Positions 1 through 8,079 are shown, counted from the stretch's first letter. The stretch is DNA of 64,000 nucleotides from JANNMJ01 sp031425525 (GCA_031425525.1 JANPJM010000016.1:1-64000), one strand, 5' to 3'. Numbers and translations: made by a program. Notes: generated by a model not told the origin, from the sequence alone.

Positions 1-64
1 CACCCCTTCACCCCCTCTCAACCCCCCCGACGCTCCCCCGTTCCCGCGCCGGCCTGCCGCTCGA

Positions 65-98
65 AACGGACGCGGAACGGAGTTCCGCGCTACATCCC
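65..98. repeat. REP-like palindrome (gcggaac/gttccgc)
   Basis: A short palindrome, gcggaac-gga-gttccgc, is followed by gctac. The same layout (gcggactgaagtccgcgctac) recurs near 6117-6138 upstream of another gene. It lies outside any gene I can support. I infer one member of a dispersed extragenic palindrome family; copy number in the genome is unknown. Confidence 0.4.
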
Positions 99-110
99 GC
101 CCTACCCTTA

Positions 111-259
111 GACGCTGTTTAAGTTAGCGGATGAAGGTCTCGTCTGACCGCTCCGAGCGGTCTGACGCGTTTCGCCGGCCGCTGGCGTGCATTGCGCGAG
201 AGCCGTCAGACCGCCGGGGGCGGTCAGCCGGCAGCGGCGGCGCTAACGTAAACAGCCGC
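111..259. mobile_element. MITE-like element with 19-bp terminal inverted repeats and TTA duplication
   Basis: The left end (111-129, gacgctgtttaagttagcg) and the reverse complement of the right end (241-259) agree at 16 of 19 positions. Both ends are flanked by TTA (108-110 and 260-262), consistent with a 3-bp target duplication. The interior holds two further palindromes, gaccgctc-c-gagcggtc and gaccgcc-ggg-ggcggtc, and no credible gene. TNA-type duplications are known for some IS5-family elements, so a non-autonomous IS5-like MITE is the best guess. The parent transposase is not in this window. Confidence 0.5.
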
Positions 260-263
260 TTAG

Positions 264-312
264 AAAAACACCCCGCCCCCACGGGCCATGCGGCCTTCGG
301 GAGCGGGGTGTT
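264..312 (-). terminator. Rho-independent terminator of the 233-aa helical protein gene
   Basis: Inverted arms at 267-276 and 303-312 (aacaccccgc/gcggggtgtt) enclose a GC-rich loop. Read on the minus strand, the hairpin ends in gtgtttttct, a typical U-tract. It sits 27 bp beyond the stop of the leftward gene 339-1040. Confidence 0.6.
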
Positions 313-338
313 CGGCGGGTCAAGACCGCCGGATAGGG

Positions 339-1040
339 TTAGGACGTGGGCGAGGTGCCGTCAGCGGCCGGGGCGGCGCCGGGCGCGGGGTCGCGCACGT
401 AGTCATCGGCGCGTTTGGGGTCGGTTTTCCAGAACTTGCGGTAGCCTTTGCCGCAGAGCGTGCTGCACTCGTCGTTGATGGCGTTGTGGCGCCGCACGCG
501 GTCCTGGGCATTGAGCGAGCGCTGCATCACCAGCGTATCGCGCTGCTTCACCACGGTGCGCAGGGCCGTGACGGCGGGTTCGATATCGGCGATACGCCCC
601 GCCGTCAGGCCTTCCTGCACGATCTTCTCGTCGGTGAGCAGCACGTTGGCGGCGGCGGCGCAGGTAGCGGCGGCGCTGTAGAGGTCGGCCTCGTTGAGGT
701 CGGCCAGTTCGGCGGTGCCGAGGGCTTTGTACTGCCGCGAGCGGTCGCCGTAGGCATCGGCCACGGGGCCGCGCACCTGCCGGATGGCATCGCGCACGGT
801 TTCCATCGCGTCGTCGCGCCGCTCGTTTTCCAGGGCCTTTATCTGCTCGTCGAAGGTATCGGCGGGCAGGTTGCGGAGCTGTTTCACGTCGGCTTCGAAG
901 TCGTCGAGGCGTTGGGTGGTCACGCCATCCGGCTGCAGCGCGGCTTGGTCGCGCCGCAGCGCGACGAGGCGCTTGTCGGCGTCGGCGCACAGGTCGGCAT
1001 CGCTGATGCCGGACTGGCGTTCTTCGGGTTCTTTGGCCAT
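339..1040 (-). CDS. Hypothetical helical protein, 233 aa
   Basis: I do not recognise this family. The protein is rich in Ala, Asp, Arg and Leu, has no signal peptide or membrane segment, and is predicted by eye to be almost all helical, with heptad-like stretches such as ADVKQLRNLPADTFDEQIKA. The C-terminal 20 residues are a Pro/Ala/Gly-rich tail. Two cysteines lie close together near residue 200 (ECSTLCGKGY). The ATG at 1040 is the first available start and a terminator follows the stop, so this strand is preferred over the antisense frame. It lies downstream of, and co-directional with, the STAND ATPase but 480 bp away, so co-transcription is uncertain. Confidence 0.6.
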   Translation of the reverse strand: MAKEPEERQSGISDADLCADADKRLVALRRDQAALQPDGVTTQRLDDFEADVKQLRNLPADTFDEQIKALENERRDDAMETVRDAIRQVRGPVADAYGDRSRQYKALGTAELADLNEADLYSAAATCAAAANVLLTDEKIVQEGLTAGRIADIEPAVTALRTVVKQRDTLVMQRSLNAQDRVRRHNAINDECSTLCGKGYRKFWKTDPKRADDYVRDPAPGAAPAADGTSPTS

Positions 1041-1522
1041 TGGGGGGGATTTTTAGAAATGAAAAGGGAAACGAGTAGTTCTGATACTATCTGATTTTCG
1101 CGTATCAAAAAACCGAATAAAGAGGTTCACGGGCGGCACATATTTCCAGCGGTGGCTACCCAACTACCTTCGGAAAGATACCATTTGCCGACGGCGACAC
1201 TTACTCCTTTTTCGGCATCTCCTGATCGTCCGGCGGTGACTCCTACCCGCCCAGCGGGAATTCCTAAATCCGTCGCCGCACCTTCTAAACACTTGGCGGT
1301 AACTCCTAAACAAGTTCAGGTGCCATTGTGACCCGCTTTAGGAGCTGCACTCGACTAATTACCTGACACCTTGACGTGTTTGCTGCAACCCAACGACCTC
1401 TTGCTTCTCGCTGCCGACGAGGCAGTGCGCCCGACGTTGTGCCCGGTAAGGCCAGAGGCTGTATGGGTTTTGTCTAAATTTTCGGGGTGGCAACTATTTT
1501 TTTGAGCGGCCGGGATGGGCGG
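1041..1522. other. Gene-free interval with a degenerate 21-bp repeat
   Basis: No convincing gene was found between the STAND ATPase stop and the helical-protein start. The only structure I see is the phased 21-bp repeat at 1220-1324, listed separately. The promoter of the helical protein should lie near 1041-1110, but no clear TAnnTTTG box is visible on the minus strand. Confidence 0.4.
1220..1324. repeat. Five degenerate 21-bp tandem units
   Basis: The word tcctaa or a one-base variant begins at 1220, 1241, 1262, 1283 and 1304, exactly 21 bp apart, with a looser gcggt/a-like second half in some units. Because 21 bp is seven codons, the plus strand stays open through the array (1095-1328, stop 1329-1331, possible GTG start 1152) and would give a Pro/Lys/Val repeat. 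With no ATG and strong divergence between units I do not call a gene. Confidence 0.45.
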
Positions 1523-4500
1523 TCATTTCGTTGGTGTGGGCTTGGGGGGGTGCGGTGTTGGAGTGGGGGGTTGCTGGGTATGCCACGCTTTGTGGATTTT
1601 GTACAAGACCTCAGCCCGGCTATCGATTTTTACATCTTGCGCTGCCTCAAAGGCCATTTTCCATAGGCCCAGCTTGGCAGTAGCCTCCGCGATGAAACCC
1701 AGCGCGCGGGCTTTGTCATCCTCGTCGGCGATGGTTCTGGCCACCGCCAGCGCCTCGGCCAGCACCCGCCCGCCCTGCGCCCCATCGCCCAGCTTACCAG
1801 TAGCCTCCGCGATGAAACCCAGCGCGCTGGCTTTGTAACCATCGTCGGCGATGGTCTTGGCCGCCGCCAGCGCCTCGGCCAGCACCCGCCCGCCCTGCGC
1901 CCCATCGCCCAGCTTACCAGTAGCCTCCGCGATGGAAGCCAGCGCGCTGGCTTTGTAACGATCGTCGGCGATGGTCTTGGCCACCGCCACCGCCTCGCCC
2001 AACACCCGCCCGCCCTGCGCCCCATCGCCCAGCGCGCCATAGGCCTCCGCGATGGAACCCAGCGCGCGGGCTTTGCCATCCTCGTCAGCGATGGTTCTGG
2101 CCACCGCCAGCGCCTTGCCCAGCACCCGCCCGCCCTGCGCCCCATCGCCCAGCTGGCCATAGGCCGCCGCGATGGAAACCAGCGCACTGGTTTTGTAACC
2201 CTCGCCCGCGATGGTCCTGGCCACCGCCAGCGCCTCGCCCAGCACCCGCCCGCCCTGCGCCCCATCGCCCAACGCGCCAGCGGCCGCCGCAATGTAACCC
2301 AGCGTGTTGGCTTTGACGTCCTCGTTGGCGAGGATCCTGGCCACCGCCAGCGCCTCGCCCAGCACCCGCCCGCCCTGCGCCCCATCGCCCAGCGCGCCTG
2401 CAGCCTCCGCAATGGAACCCAGCGCACTGGCTTTGTAACCATCGTCGGCGATGGTCCTGACCACCGCCAGCGCCTTGCCCAGCACTCGCCCGCCCTGCGC
2501 CCCATCGCCCAGCTGGCCATAGGCCGCCGCGATGGAAACCAACGCGCTGGCTTTGGAATACTCGTCGGCGAGGATCCTGGCCACCGCCAGCGCCTCGCCC
2601 AGCACCCGCCCGCCTTGCGCCCCATCGCCCAGCGCGCCGTAGGCCGCCGCGATGGAAACCAGCGCGCGGGCTTTGTCGTCCTCGTCGGCGAGGATCCTGG
2701 CCACCGCCAGCGCCTCGCCCAGCACCCGCCCGCCCTGCGCCCCATCGCCCAGCTTGGCGTAGGCTACGGCTACGGAATCTAGGGCGCTGGCTTTGAAGCC
2801 CTCGTCTTTGATGACTCTAGCCACTGCGAGCGCCTCGTCAACTTGCCCATCCAAAAGGTAGGAATCGACCTGCGACACTTGGGCTGCGTTATCCGTAGGG
2901 CGGTCTTGCGCCAGCCCCCACAACGCGTGTTTGGTTTGCCAGATGATGACTTGGTCGATCTGCAAGGCTGCCCAGCCACCGGCCAGCAACAGCACGACTA
3001 CGCTTGCACCCACCAGGCGTCCCTTCCATTTGGTCAGGGTCTGCGCCAAAAGGGCTTCCTTTTGGGCACGTAGTACGCCCCAGATCAACTGTGGGCGGTG
3101 GCGGTTGATTTGCCACCATTCGGGCAGCGTCAGCAGGAAGCGCGCCGACTGGGCATTGCCGAGCCATTCGTTCACGCGGCGGTCGAGGAGGGTACTGGCC
3201 TGGGTGGCGGCCGTCAGGACGCGGTCGCCTACTTTTCGCAGGGCCGCAATCAGGCGTTCGTGCGCCAGCTCGTAGCCCAGGGCGCCGGTGCCGCGCTCCA
3301 CGGCCGTCACGAGGCGGGCACCTTCGAGCCATTCCACGGTATCGAGCAGGTCGGCTTCGGCCACCGACCCCGCCAGGTTGGCGTGGATCTGCGCGAGGGG
3401 CAGCACCCCGGCGCGGGCATTCCGGTCGAGGTCGGTGAGGGCGAGGAGGACTTTCACCGACCGCTCGCGCGGGACCGTGGCCAGCGAGTCGAGCTTGGCT
3501 TCCAGAAAGCGTTCGAGCAAGCCTTCGATGCCGCCCAGCCGGTTGAAGGCCACGGCGGTAAAGGCGCGGTTGTCCCCGGTTTGTTCGGCGAGCATCGCGG
3601 CCAGAATCTGCACATCCACCGGCGAGAGAAAGCCTTGGGCGTCGGCCAATTCCTTTTGGGCCATCCCTAGCACGAAGTCGCGGTCGAAGGCCATCCCGGC
3701 TTCCGTGGCCATTACCTGCCAGATGTTGGTGGCCTGAGCAGGGGAGAATTTTTTGAGCCGGAAGCTGTCGTTGATGCCGATTTCGAGGCGCGCCACCTTT
3801 TTCAGGTCCTCAAAGAGGTCCATAAAATCCTTGCGCAGGCTGATCAGGATTTTCACCGGCACCGGCGGGCGCTGCTGGTACCAATCTGCCAGCCCCTTAG
3901 CAAAGGGATCGGTTTCCAGGGGCTGCTGCAAGTGCAGAAAATACTGCTCGAACTGGTCGAAGAGCAGCACCACCGGCCGGGGGTCGGCTTGCAGGATGGC
4001 ATTGAGCAACGCCGGCAACGTGGTTGCTGCCGCCAGCCGGTCCAGCGGCACGTTGAGCGTGGCCGGGTCGGTGGCGGCCAGCCGGAGGGTTTCGAGCGGC
4101 TCCATATCCGTGAACTTCACGTACAGACACCGCTGCGGCACGGCGGCATTCGGCTGCAAACCCGCCCGCAAAAAGGAGGTCTTGCCGCAGCCCGATTCGC
4201 TGTACAACAGCCCCAGCCGGAAGTCCTGCGACTGCACGACGCCGATGATTTTCTGGACCATCGCGCCGCGTTCCAGCTTGGCAAAGACGTCTGCATCGCC
4301 CGCCTCAAACGGGCGAAGCTCTTTGATTGCCTCGTATTTGAGGGGGGGTGGTGGCGGGGTCTCCGGTTTCTTGCGCAAGAGCGCCATCGCCACCAGCCCG
4401 ATGACCAGCACTGCCGCCAGCCCGCCCGCCCACACCTCCAACGTGTACCAAACGGGCAGCTTGACCCCCAGCAGGCTGATTGCTTTTGCCAGTATAAACG

Positions 4501-4627
4501 GGGGCGTCAAGAAGCATAGCGCCAAAACCAGGGCAATCAACGCTGTCACGTCACCGGTTTTGATCATTTTGCCGATCTCGGCCAGCAGTTCTTGAAGGGT
4601 CTTCCAGAGCTTGAGAAAATTTTCCAT
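1523..4627 (-). CDS. Membrane-anchored STAND-type NTPase with C-terminal 40-aa repeats
   Basis: 1034-aa protein. Residues 27-50 and 65-84 are membrane helices, followed by a proline linker (about 89-96). The NTPase core shows a Walker A at 143-150 (SESGCGKT) and a Walker B at 219-227 (VVLLFDQFE), the DxxE pattern of nSTAND1-type STAND ATPases. A winged-helix/helical part follows, then a third membrane helix near residues 540-560, and from about 600 to 1000 a TPR-like alpha-solenoid of 40-residue repeats. STAND proteins act as signal-triggered oligomeric switches; many bacterial ones are antiviral, but that role here is an inference. I chose the ATG at 4627 because the longer frame would add 81 low-quality residues across the upstream terminator. 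The membrane topology would put the repeats outside the cytoplasm if both anchors are real. Confidence 0.8.
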   Translation of the reverse strand: MENFLKLWKTLQELLAEIGKMIKTGDVTALIALVLALCFLTPPFILAKAISLLGVKLPVWYTLEVWAGGLAAVLVIGLVAMALLRKKPETPPPPPLKYEAIKELRPFEAGDADVFAKLERGAMVQKIIGVVQSQDFRLGLLYSESGCGKTSFLRAGLQPNAAVPQRCLYVKFTDMEPLETLRLAATDPATLNVPLDRLAAATTLPALLNAILQADPRPVVLLFDQFEQYFLHLQQPLETDPFAKGLADWYQQRPPVPVKILISLRKDFMDLFEDLKKVARLEIGINDSFRLKKFSPAQATNIWQVMATEAGMAFDRDFVLGMAQKELADAQGFLSPVDVQILAAMLAEQTGDNRAFTAVAFNRLGGIEGLLERFLEAKLDSLATVPRERSVKVLLALTDLDRNARAGVLPLAQIHANLAGSVAEADLLDTVEWLEGARLVTAVERGTGALGYELAHERLIAALRKVGDRVLTAATQASTLLDRRVNEWLGNAQSARFLLTLPEWWQINRHRPQLIWGVLRAQKEALLAQTLTKWKGRLVGASVVVLLLAGGWAALQIDQVIIWQTKHALWGLAQDRPTDNAAQVSQVDSYLLDGQVDEALAVARVIKDEGFKASALDSVAVAYAKLGDGAQGGRVLGEALAVARILADEDDKARALVSIAAAYGALGDGAQGGRVLGEALAVARILADEYSKASALVSIAAAYGQLGDGAQGGRVLGKALAVVRTIADDGYKASALGSIAEAAGALGDGAQGGRVLGEALAVARILANEDVKANTLGYIAAAAGALGDGAQGGRVLGEALAVARTIAGEGYKTSALVSIAAAYGQLGDGAQGGRVLGKALAVARTIADEDGKARALGSIAEAYGALGDGAQGGRVLGEAVAVAKTIADDRYKASALASIAEATGKLGDGAQGGRVLAEALAAAKTIADDGYKASALGFIAEATGKLGDGAQGGRVLAEALAVARTIADEDDKARALGFIAEATAKLGLWKMAFEAAQDVKIDSRAEVLYKIHKAWHTQQPPTPTPHPPKPTPTK
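1660..2840 (-). repeat. Intragenic 120-bp tandem repeat array
   Basis: A 120-bp unit is repeated about nine times with very high identity; the word caccgccagcgcc or a close variant starts near 1743, 1863, 1983, 2103, 2223, 2343, 2463, 2583 and 2703, and a degenerate copy lies near 2823. Each unit encodes 40 residues around GDGAQGGRVLGEALAVA and KARALGSIAEA. Differences cluster in the second half of the unit (the ADEDD/ADDGY and AYGAL/ATGKL segments), while the GDGAQGGRV core is almost invariant. Confidence 0.9.
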
Positions 4628-4694
4628 GGGGAGGTTCAGGAGCGATACCGGTTGGCGGGAGAATCTAAATATCGCCCCAAAGCTAACCTCACAC

Positions 4695-4730
4695 AAACGC
4701 CGCCCGCAACGGGTGTTGCGGGCGGCGTTT
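4695..4730 (-). terminator. Strong hairpin after the 79-aa protein gene
   Basis: A perfect 16-bp stem (aaacgccgcccgcaac, loop gggt, then its complement) lies between the 79-aa gene and the STAND gene, both leftward. Read on the minus strand it is followed by a short T-rich run (tttgtgtg). It would separate the two transcription units. Confidence 0.5.
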
Positions 4731-4781
4731 GGAGGCAGGCAGTTTCGCGGGTATCGCTTCGATAAAATGGCGGGTAGCGCC

Positions 4782-5021
4782 TCACACCACCCGCACCACC
4801 TCGACCTCCCGGTCGTCGCAAAAAATCTCGACATCCTGAAACCGGATCGGCCGGCCGCGCTCGGTTTCAAGGTTCGGCAGCGGCGTTTCGGCGGCGGCTA
4901 CATCGAGTACGAGTTGCGCGTGCAGACGCTCGCCAAGGCGGATGGCGGCGGGCGGCTGGCCGGGGTGCGCGGCGCGCCACGCCGTGAGAGCCGCTTCGAG
5001 GTCGTGCAGGACAGAGTTCAT
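4782..5021 (-). CDS. Hypothetical small protein, 79 aa
   Basis: I do not recognise a family. The sequence looks like a compact alpha/beta protein with an amphipathic N-terminal helix (NSVLHDLEAALTAWRAA) and a C-terminal beta-rich part ending DDREVEVVRVV. It has no signal peptide or membrane segment. The ATG at 5021 was chosen because the frame upstream of it overlaps murI and its leader on the other strand and reads as nonsense. It is divergent from murI (146 bp between starts) and is closed by the hairpin at 4695-4730. Confidence 0.6.
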   Translation of the reverse strand: MNSVLHDLEAALTAWRAAHPGQPPAAIRLGERLHAQLVLDVAAAETPLPNLETERGRPIRFQDVEIFCDDREVEVVRVV

Positions 5022-5081
5022 TGGGTAGAAAAACGAAGGCCGACGTGAGGGAAAGTTGAGCCGAATGTAGGGGCGCGCCGT

Positions 5082-5147
5082 TGGAGTGCGAACTTTAGTC
5101 CGCAGTTTTGTCGGCGACCGGCCGCTTTCGCCGGTTGAACTGCGGCT
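5082..5147. repeat. REP-like palindromes in the murI leader
   Basis: The region between the divergent starts contains gaactttagtccgcagtt and, 40 bp on, ttgaactgcggctt, which pair as an imperfect inverted repeat, plus the inner ccggccg...cgccgg hairpin. It matches the tgcggact/agtccgc word style seen at 6050-6140. Confidence 0.4.
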
Positions 5148-5166
5148 TACCCCGCGCCCCATCGAT

Positions 5167-5976
5167 ATGACGCCTGACCTGCCCATCGGCATTTTTGATT
5201 CCGGCATCGGCGGCCTCACCGTGGCGCAGGCCGTGGCCGAGGCGTTGCCGCACGAGTCGCTGGTGTATTTCGGCGACACCGCCCACCTGCCGTACGGCGA
5301 CAAAAGCACCGCCGCGATTCAGGCCTATTCGGTCAAGATTTGTGATGTACTGCTGCGCCAACGCTGTAAGCTGATCGTGATTGCGTGCAATTCGGCGTCG
5401 GCCGCCGCCGCCGAATTGGTGCGCGAATACGTGGGTTCCAAAGCGCGGGTTCTCAACGTGATCGATCCGCTGGTGGCGCATGTGGGGGCGGCGTACGCGG
5501 GCCAATCGGTCGGGCTGATTGCCACGCGCCAAACCGTGTCGTCGAACGTGTACCGCAAGAAACTCGACGCCCTCGACCAGGGTATTCAACTGCACGCGCT
5601 CGCCACGCCGTTGCTCGCGCCGATGATCGAGGACGGCTTCCACGATTCATCGGTTTCCGAGGAAGTCATTCGCTCGTACCTCTCGCAACCGGAGTTGCGC
5701 GGCATCGAGGCGCTACTGCTCGGCTGCACGCATTACCCGCTGATCAGGGCGCAGATCGAGGCGTTTTACGGCGGCCAAGTGGCCGTGCTCGACGGCGGGC
5801 AGGTGCTGGCCGAAGAAGTCCGCCGCACGCTTACCGAGTTGGGCTTGTTGGCGGGTACTGACTTTCCGCCGCGCCATCATTTTTACGTCTCCGATTTCAC
5901 GCGCTCGTTCGAGGAATCGACGCGGCTGTTTTTCCGGCGGCCGGTGCAGTTGGAGCATTATCGGTTGTGGGAATGA
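5167..5976 (+). CDS. murI: Glutamate racemase
   Basis: Converts L-glutamate to D-glutamate for peptidoglycan in the cytoplasm. The 269-aa length is typical. The N-terminal GIFDSGIGGLTV block carries the catalytic-site Asp/Ser (residues 7-18). The first catalytic cysteine lies in IACNSASAAA (near residue 77) and the second in LLGCTHYPLI (near residue 186), with the adjacent His. The ATG at 5167 puts the glycine-rich first strand right at the N-terminus, as in the family; the frame is open upstream only because of the repeat-containing leader. It is a single-gene unit by the look of its surroundings. Confidence 0.95.
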   Translation: MTPDLPIGIFDSGIGGLTVAQAVAEALPHESLVYFGDTAHLPYGDKSTAAIQAYSVKICDVLLRQRCKLIVIACNSASAAAAELVREYVGSKARVLNVIDPLVAHVGAAYAGQSVGLIATRQTVSSNVYRKKLDALDQGIQLHALATPLLAPMIEDGFHDSSVSEEVIRSYLSQPELRGIEALLLGCTHYPLIRAQIEAFYGGQVAVLDGGQVLAEEVRRTLTELGLLAGTDFPPRHHFYVSDFTRSFEESTRLFFRRPVQLEHYRLWE

Positions 5977-5978
5977 TC

Positions 5979-6045
5979 GCTGATTTAGCTGATTTGTTGA
6001 TTTCGCTGATTTTTGATTTCGCTGATTTTTTGATTTGTTTGGCGA
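5979..6045 (+). repeat. Low-complexity gatttngctgattt repeat
   Basis: Immediately after the murI stop the sequence is an A/T-rich series of gatttagctgattt, gatttcgctgattt and similar 12-16-bp words. The same kind of tract appears at 12551-12611 between nuoK and nuoL. It is very unlike the GC-rich surroundings. Confidence 0.6.
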
Positions 6046-6049
6046 GTTG

Positions 6050-6140
6050 TGGTGCGGCCTTCAGGCCGCAGTCTGACAACCCAATCTGTACGAACGGTAC
6101 CAATAGCTGGTAAACTGCGGACTGAAGTCCGCGCTACAAT
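6050..6140. repeat. REP-like paired palindromes upstream of the lipoprotein gene
   Basis: Two palindromic words flank this spacer: tgcggccttcaggccgca near 6053-6070 and tgcggactgaagtccgc near 6115-6132, the latter followed by gctac. Both have the form of extragenic palindromes rather than a terminator, since no T-tract follows. Confidence 0.5.
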
Positions 6141-6151
6141 TCCATTCAGAC

Positions 6152-6871
6152 ATGAAAAAGACCTTTTTCCGTATCGGCGAGTGGCGCCGCAATGTGTTGC
6201 TGACGGCGATGGCTGCCAGCCTGGGGTTGCCCGCCGTGGTTACGCTTACGGCGTGTTCGGGCGGTGCCGATGAAGCCGCCACCGACCAGGAATGGGGCAC
6301 GAGCGACCGGTCGGGCGAAGGCCAATCGTACACGAAAGGCGTCGTGACGGAACTGACCGAAGTGCAGCCCGGCGAGTGGAAAGTGACGGCCGAGCGGCCC
6401 GCCGGCAAGGAAGAAGTGGCGGCCATTCTGCGGCATTTCGATGGCAAAGTCGATACCCTGCAAGGCGAGGCGCTGCAACAGCAAATGCAGAACTACAGTC
6501 GCCAAAACCCCGAAAACCACTTCGGCCGGGGTCATACCGGCATGATGGACATCCTGATGTGGAGCGGCATCGGGTACATGGCGGGCCGATTCCTGACGCC
6601 GCAGCCCGGCGCCTACGCCAACCCCGGTCTGTTGCGCCAAAACTCGGCGTGGCGCGCCCAAACCGCCCGCGAGCGCGACCGTGGCCACGGCTTTTTCGGG
6701 CGCGGATTCGGTGGGCGACCGGGGCCGGTGGGCGCGGCTGGGGCCGGCATCGTGGCGAGCCCGTCAGTGCGGCGGGCTGCTACGGCGGTGCGCAGCAGTG
6801 CCCCGCACGGCGGCCGCAGCAGCGGATTCGGCAGCCGGGGCGGACGCGGGTTTGGCGGTTTCGGCGGATGA
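6152..6871 (+). CDS. YgiB-like (DUF1190-type) lipoprotein
   Basis: 239 aa with a basic N-terminus, a hydrophobic segment (about 14-33) and a lipobox-like LTAC at 32-35, so probably an exported lipoprotein. The middle holds MMDILMWSGIGYMAGRFL, comparable to the GYMMGRL segment of Escherichia coli YgiB, and the C-terminus is Gly/Arg/Phe-rich (GFGSRGGRGFGGFGG), again as in DUF1190 proteins. The stop overlaps the next start by four bases (ATGA at 6868-6871), implying translational coupling with the YgiC-like ligase. The ygiB-ygiC pairing is known in proteobacteria and supports the call. Biochemical role unknown. Confidence 0.75.
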   Translation: MKKTFFRIGEWRRNVLLTAMAASLGLPAVVTLTACSGGADEAATDQEWGTSDRSGEGQSYTKGVVTELTEVQPGEWKVTAERPAGKEEVAAILRHFDGKVDTLQGEALQQQMQNYSRQNPENHFGRGHTGMMDILMWSGIGYMAGRFLTPQPGAYANPGLLRQNSAWRAQTARERDRGHGFFGRGFGGRPGPVGAAGAGIVASPSVRRAATAVRSSAPHGGRSSGFGSRGGRGFGGFGG

Positions 6872-8079
6872 GCGCGATGGCAAATCAACCCGTGCCTTCC
6901 ATAGAATTACAGCCGCTGACCGGCGACGTGGCGCCCGCCGTGCGCGCCCTCGGTTGGGACTGGCTCGTGGAAGACGTGTGCGCCGCGTACGTGGCGCCCG
7001 AAGCCGTAGCGCTGCCCGAATCCGACGCCGAAACGCTGCTCACCGCCGCTGATACGCTGTACGGGATGTTCGTGGAGGCGCTGCCCGACCCGCTGCCCGA
7101 GGCGTTGCTCACGGAGCTGGCCATCCCCGAAAACCTCTGGGAAGCCGTGCGCCACTCGTGGGCCGACGACCGCCATTGGCACCTCTACGGCCGTTTCGAC
7201 TTGGCCCTCACGGCCGACGGCCCCAAACTGCTCGAATTCAACGCCGATACCGCTACGTCGATCCCCGAAACGGCCGTGGTGCAGTGGGCCAGTTTGGTGG
7301 CCGCCGGTGAAGCCGACGACACCCGCCAAGCCAACGGGTTGTTTGAAGGTCTGGAGGCACAGCTTCGGCACTGGCGCACGCTCAACCCCGACCTCGCGCC
7401 CGACCTGCTGCTCGTGCATTTGCCCGATTCGGCGGAAGACGCCGCCAACTGCGCCGTGGTGGCCGAAGCAGCCCGCGCGGCGGGTTTTGCGGTGGTGCAT
7501 ACCGCCCCCGTCGATGCGATGCAGGTGGCCGCCACCGGCCCTGACCGGGGCGTGTGGGCCGAAACCGCGCCCGGCACCTGGCAGCCGTTCGGGTTCGTGT
7601 TCAAACTTGTGCCGTGGGAAGTGTTGGCCGCCGAAGAGCCCGACCTCCTCGCCGACCTCACGCTCCTGCTCCTGAGCCGCACGGTGGTGGTGGCCAACCC
7701 CGCATACACCCTTCTGTTTCAGAGTAAAGCCGTATTGGCGCACCTGTGGGCCTATTTTCCCCATCATCCGCTCCTGCTCGAAACCGTCCTCGACCCGGCC
7801 ACCCTCAGCGGCCACGTCATCCGCAAGCCGGTTTTCGGGCGTGAAGGTCAAAGCATCACCGAGCAGCAAGACGGCCGCACCCTCGCCGCCGAACCCGGCG
7901 ACTACGGCCACCAACCCGCCATCAGCCAACGCTGGGCCGACCTGCCGACCGACGCCGCCGGGCGCCGCTACCAAGCGGGCGTCTTTTGGGCGGGTGAAGG
8001 CTGCGCGATTGGTTTTCGGCGCGCCAACGGGTTCATCACCAACCTTTCGGAGTTCGTGCCGCACCGGCTAGTCGATTGA
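6868..8079 (+). CDS. YgiC/glutathionylspermidine synthase-like ATP-grasp ligase
   Basis: 403 aa. The family has the ATP-grasp fold of the glutathionylspermidine synthetase C-terminal domain. Visible landmarks are the RFDLAL strand (109-114), the LLEFNADTATSIPE block (121-134, metal/ATP site Glu and Asn) and IRKPVFGREGQSI near 317-329 (ATP-binding Lys and glycine-rich loop). The C-terminus, ending FVPHRLVD, is typical of the family. ATG 6868 was chosen because it overlaps the preceding stop as ATGA; ATG 6877 is a near alternative. YgiC-type proteins lack the amidase half and their substrate is not established; peptide-amine ligation is likely. Confidence 0.85.
   Translation: MSAMANQPVPSIELQPLTGDVAPAVRALGWDWLVEDVCAAYVAPEAVALPESDAETLLTAADTLYGMFVEALPDPLPEALLTELAIPENLWEAVRHSWADDRHWHLYGRFDLALTADGPKLLEFNADTATSIPETAVVQWASLVAAGEADDTRQANGLFEGLEAQLRHWRTLNPDLAPDLLLVHLPDSAEDAANCAVVAEAARAAGFAVVHTAPVDAMQVAATGPDRGVWAETAPGTWQPFGFVFKLVPWEVLAAEEPDLLADLTLLLLSRTVVVANPAYTLLFQSKAVLAHLWAYFPHHPLLLETVLDPATLSGHVIRKPVFGREGQSITEQQDGRTLAAEPGDYGHQPAISQRWADLPTDAAGRRYQAGVFWAGEGCAIGFRRANGFITNLSEFVPHRLVD

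Noticed and set aside
288..1094. Long plus-strand open frame antisense to the 233-aa helical protein
   Set aside because: High GC leaves many frames open. The minus-strand frame has an ATG, a typical protein composition and a terminator after its stop; the plus frame reads as a Gly/Val/Ala-rich shadow.
1630..2745. Second open frame through the 120-bp repeats on the minus strand
   Set aside because: It is open only because the repeat period is a multiple of three. Its product is an Arg/Trp-rich repeat without any plausible fold, whereas the STAND frame continues a recognisable protein.
1660..2840. CRISPR array
   Set aside because: The units are 120 bp, contiguous, coding and without unique spacers; no cas gene is near.
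6907..8064. Minus-strand 385-aa open frame
   Set aside because: It is antisense to the YgiC-like ligase, whose ATP-grasp motifs are clear on the plus strand.
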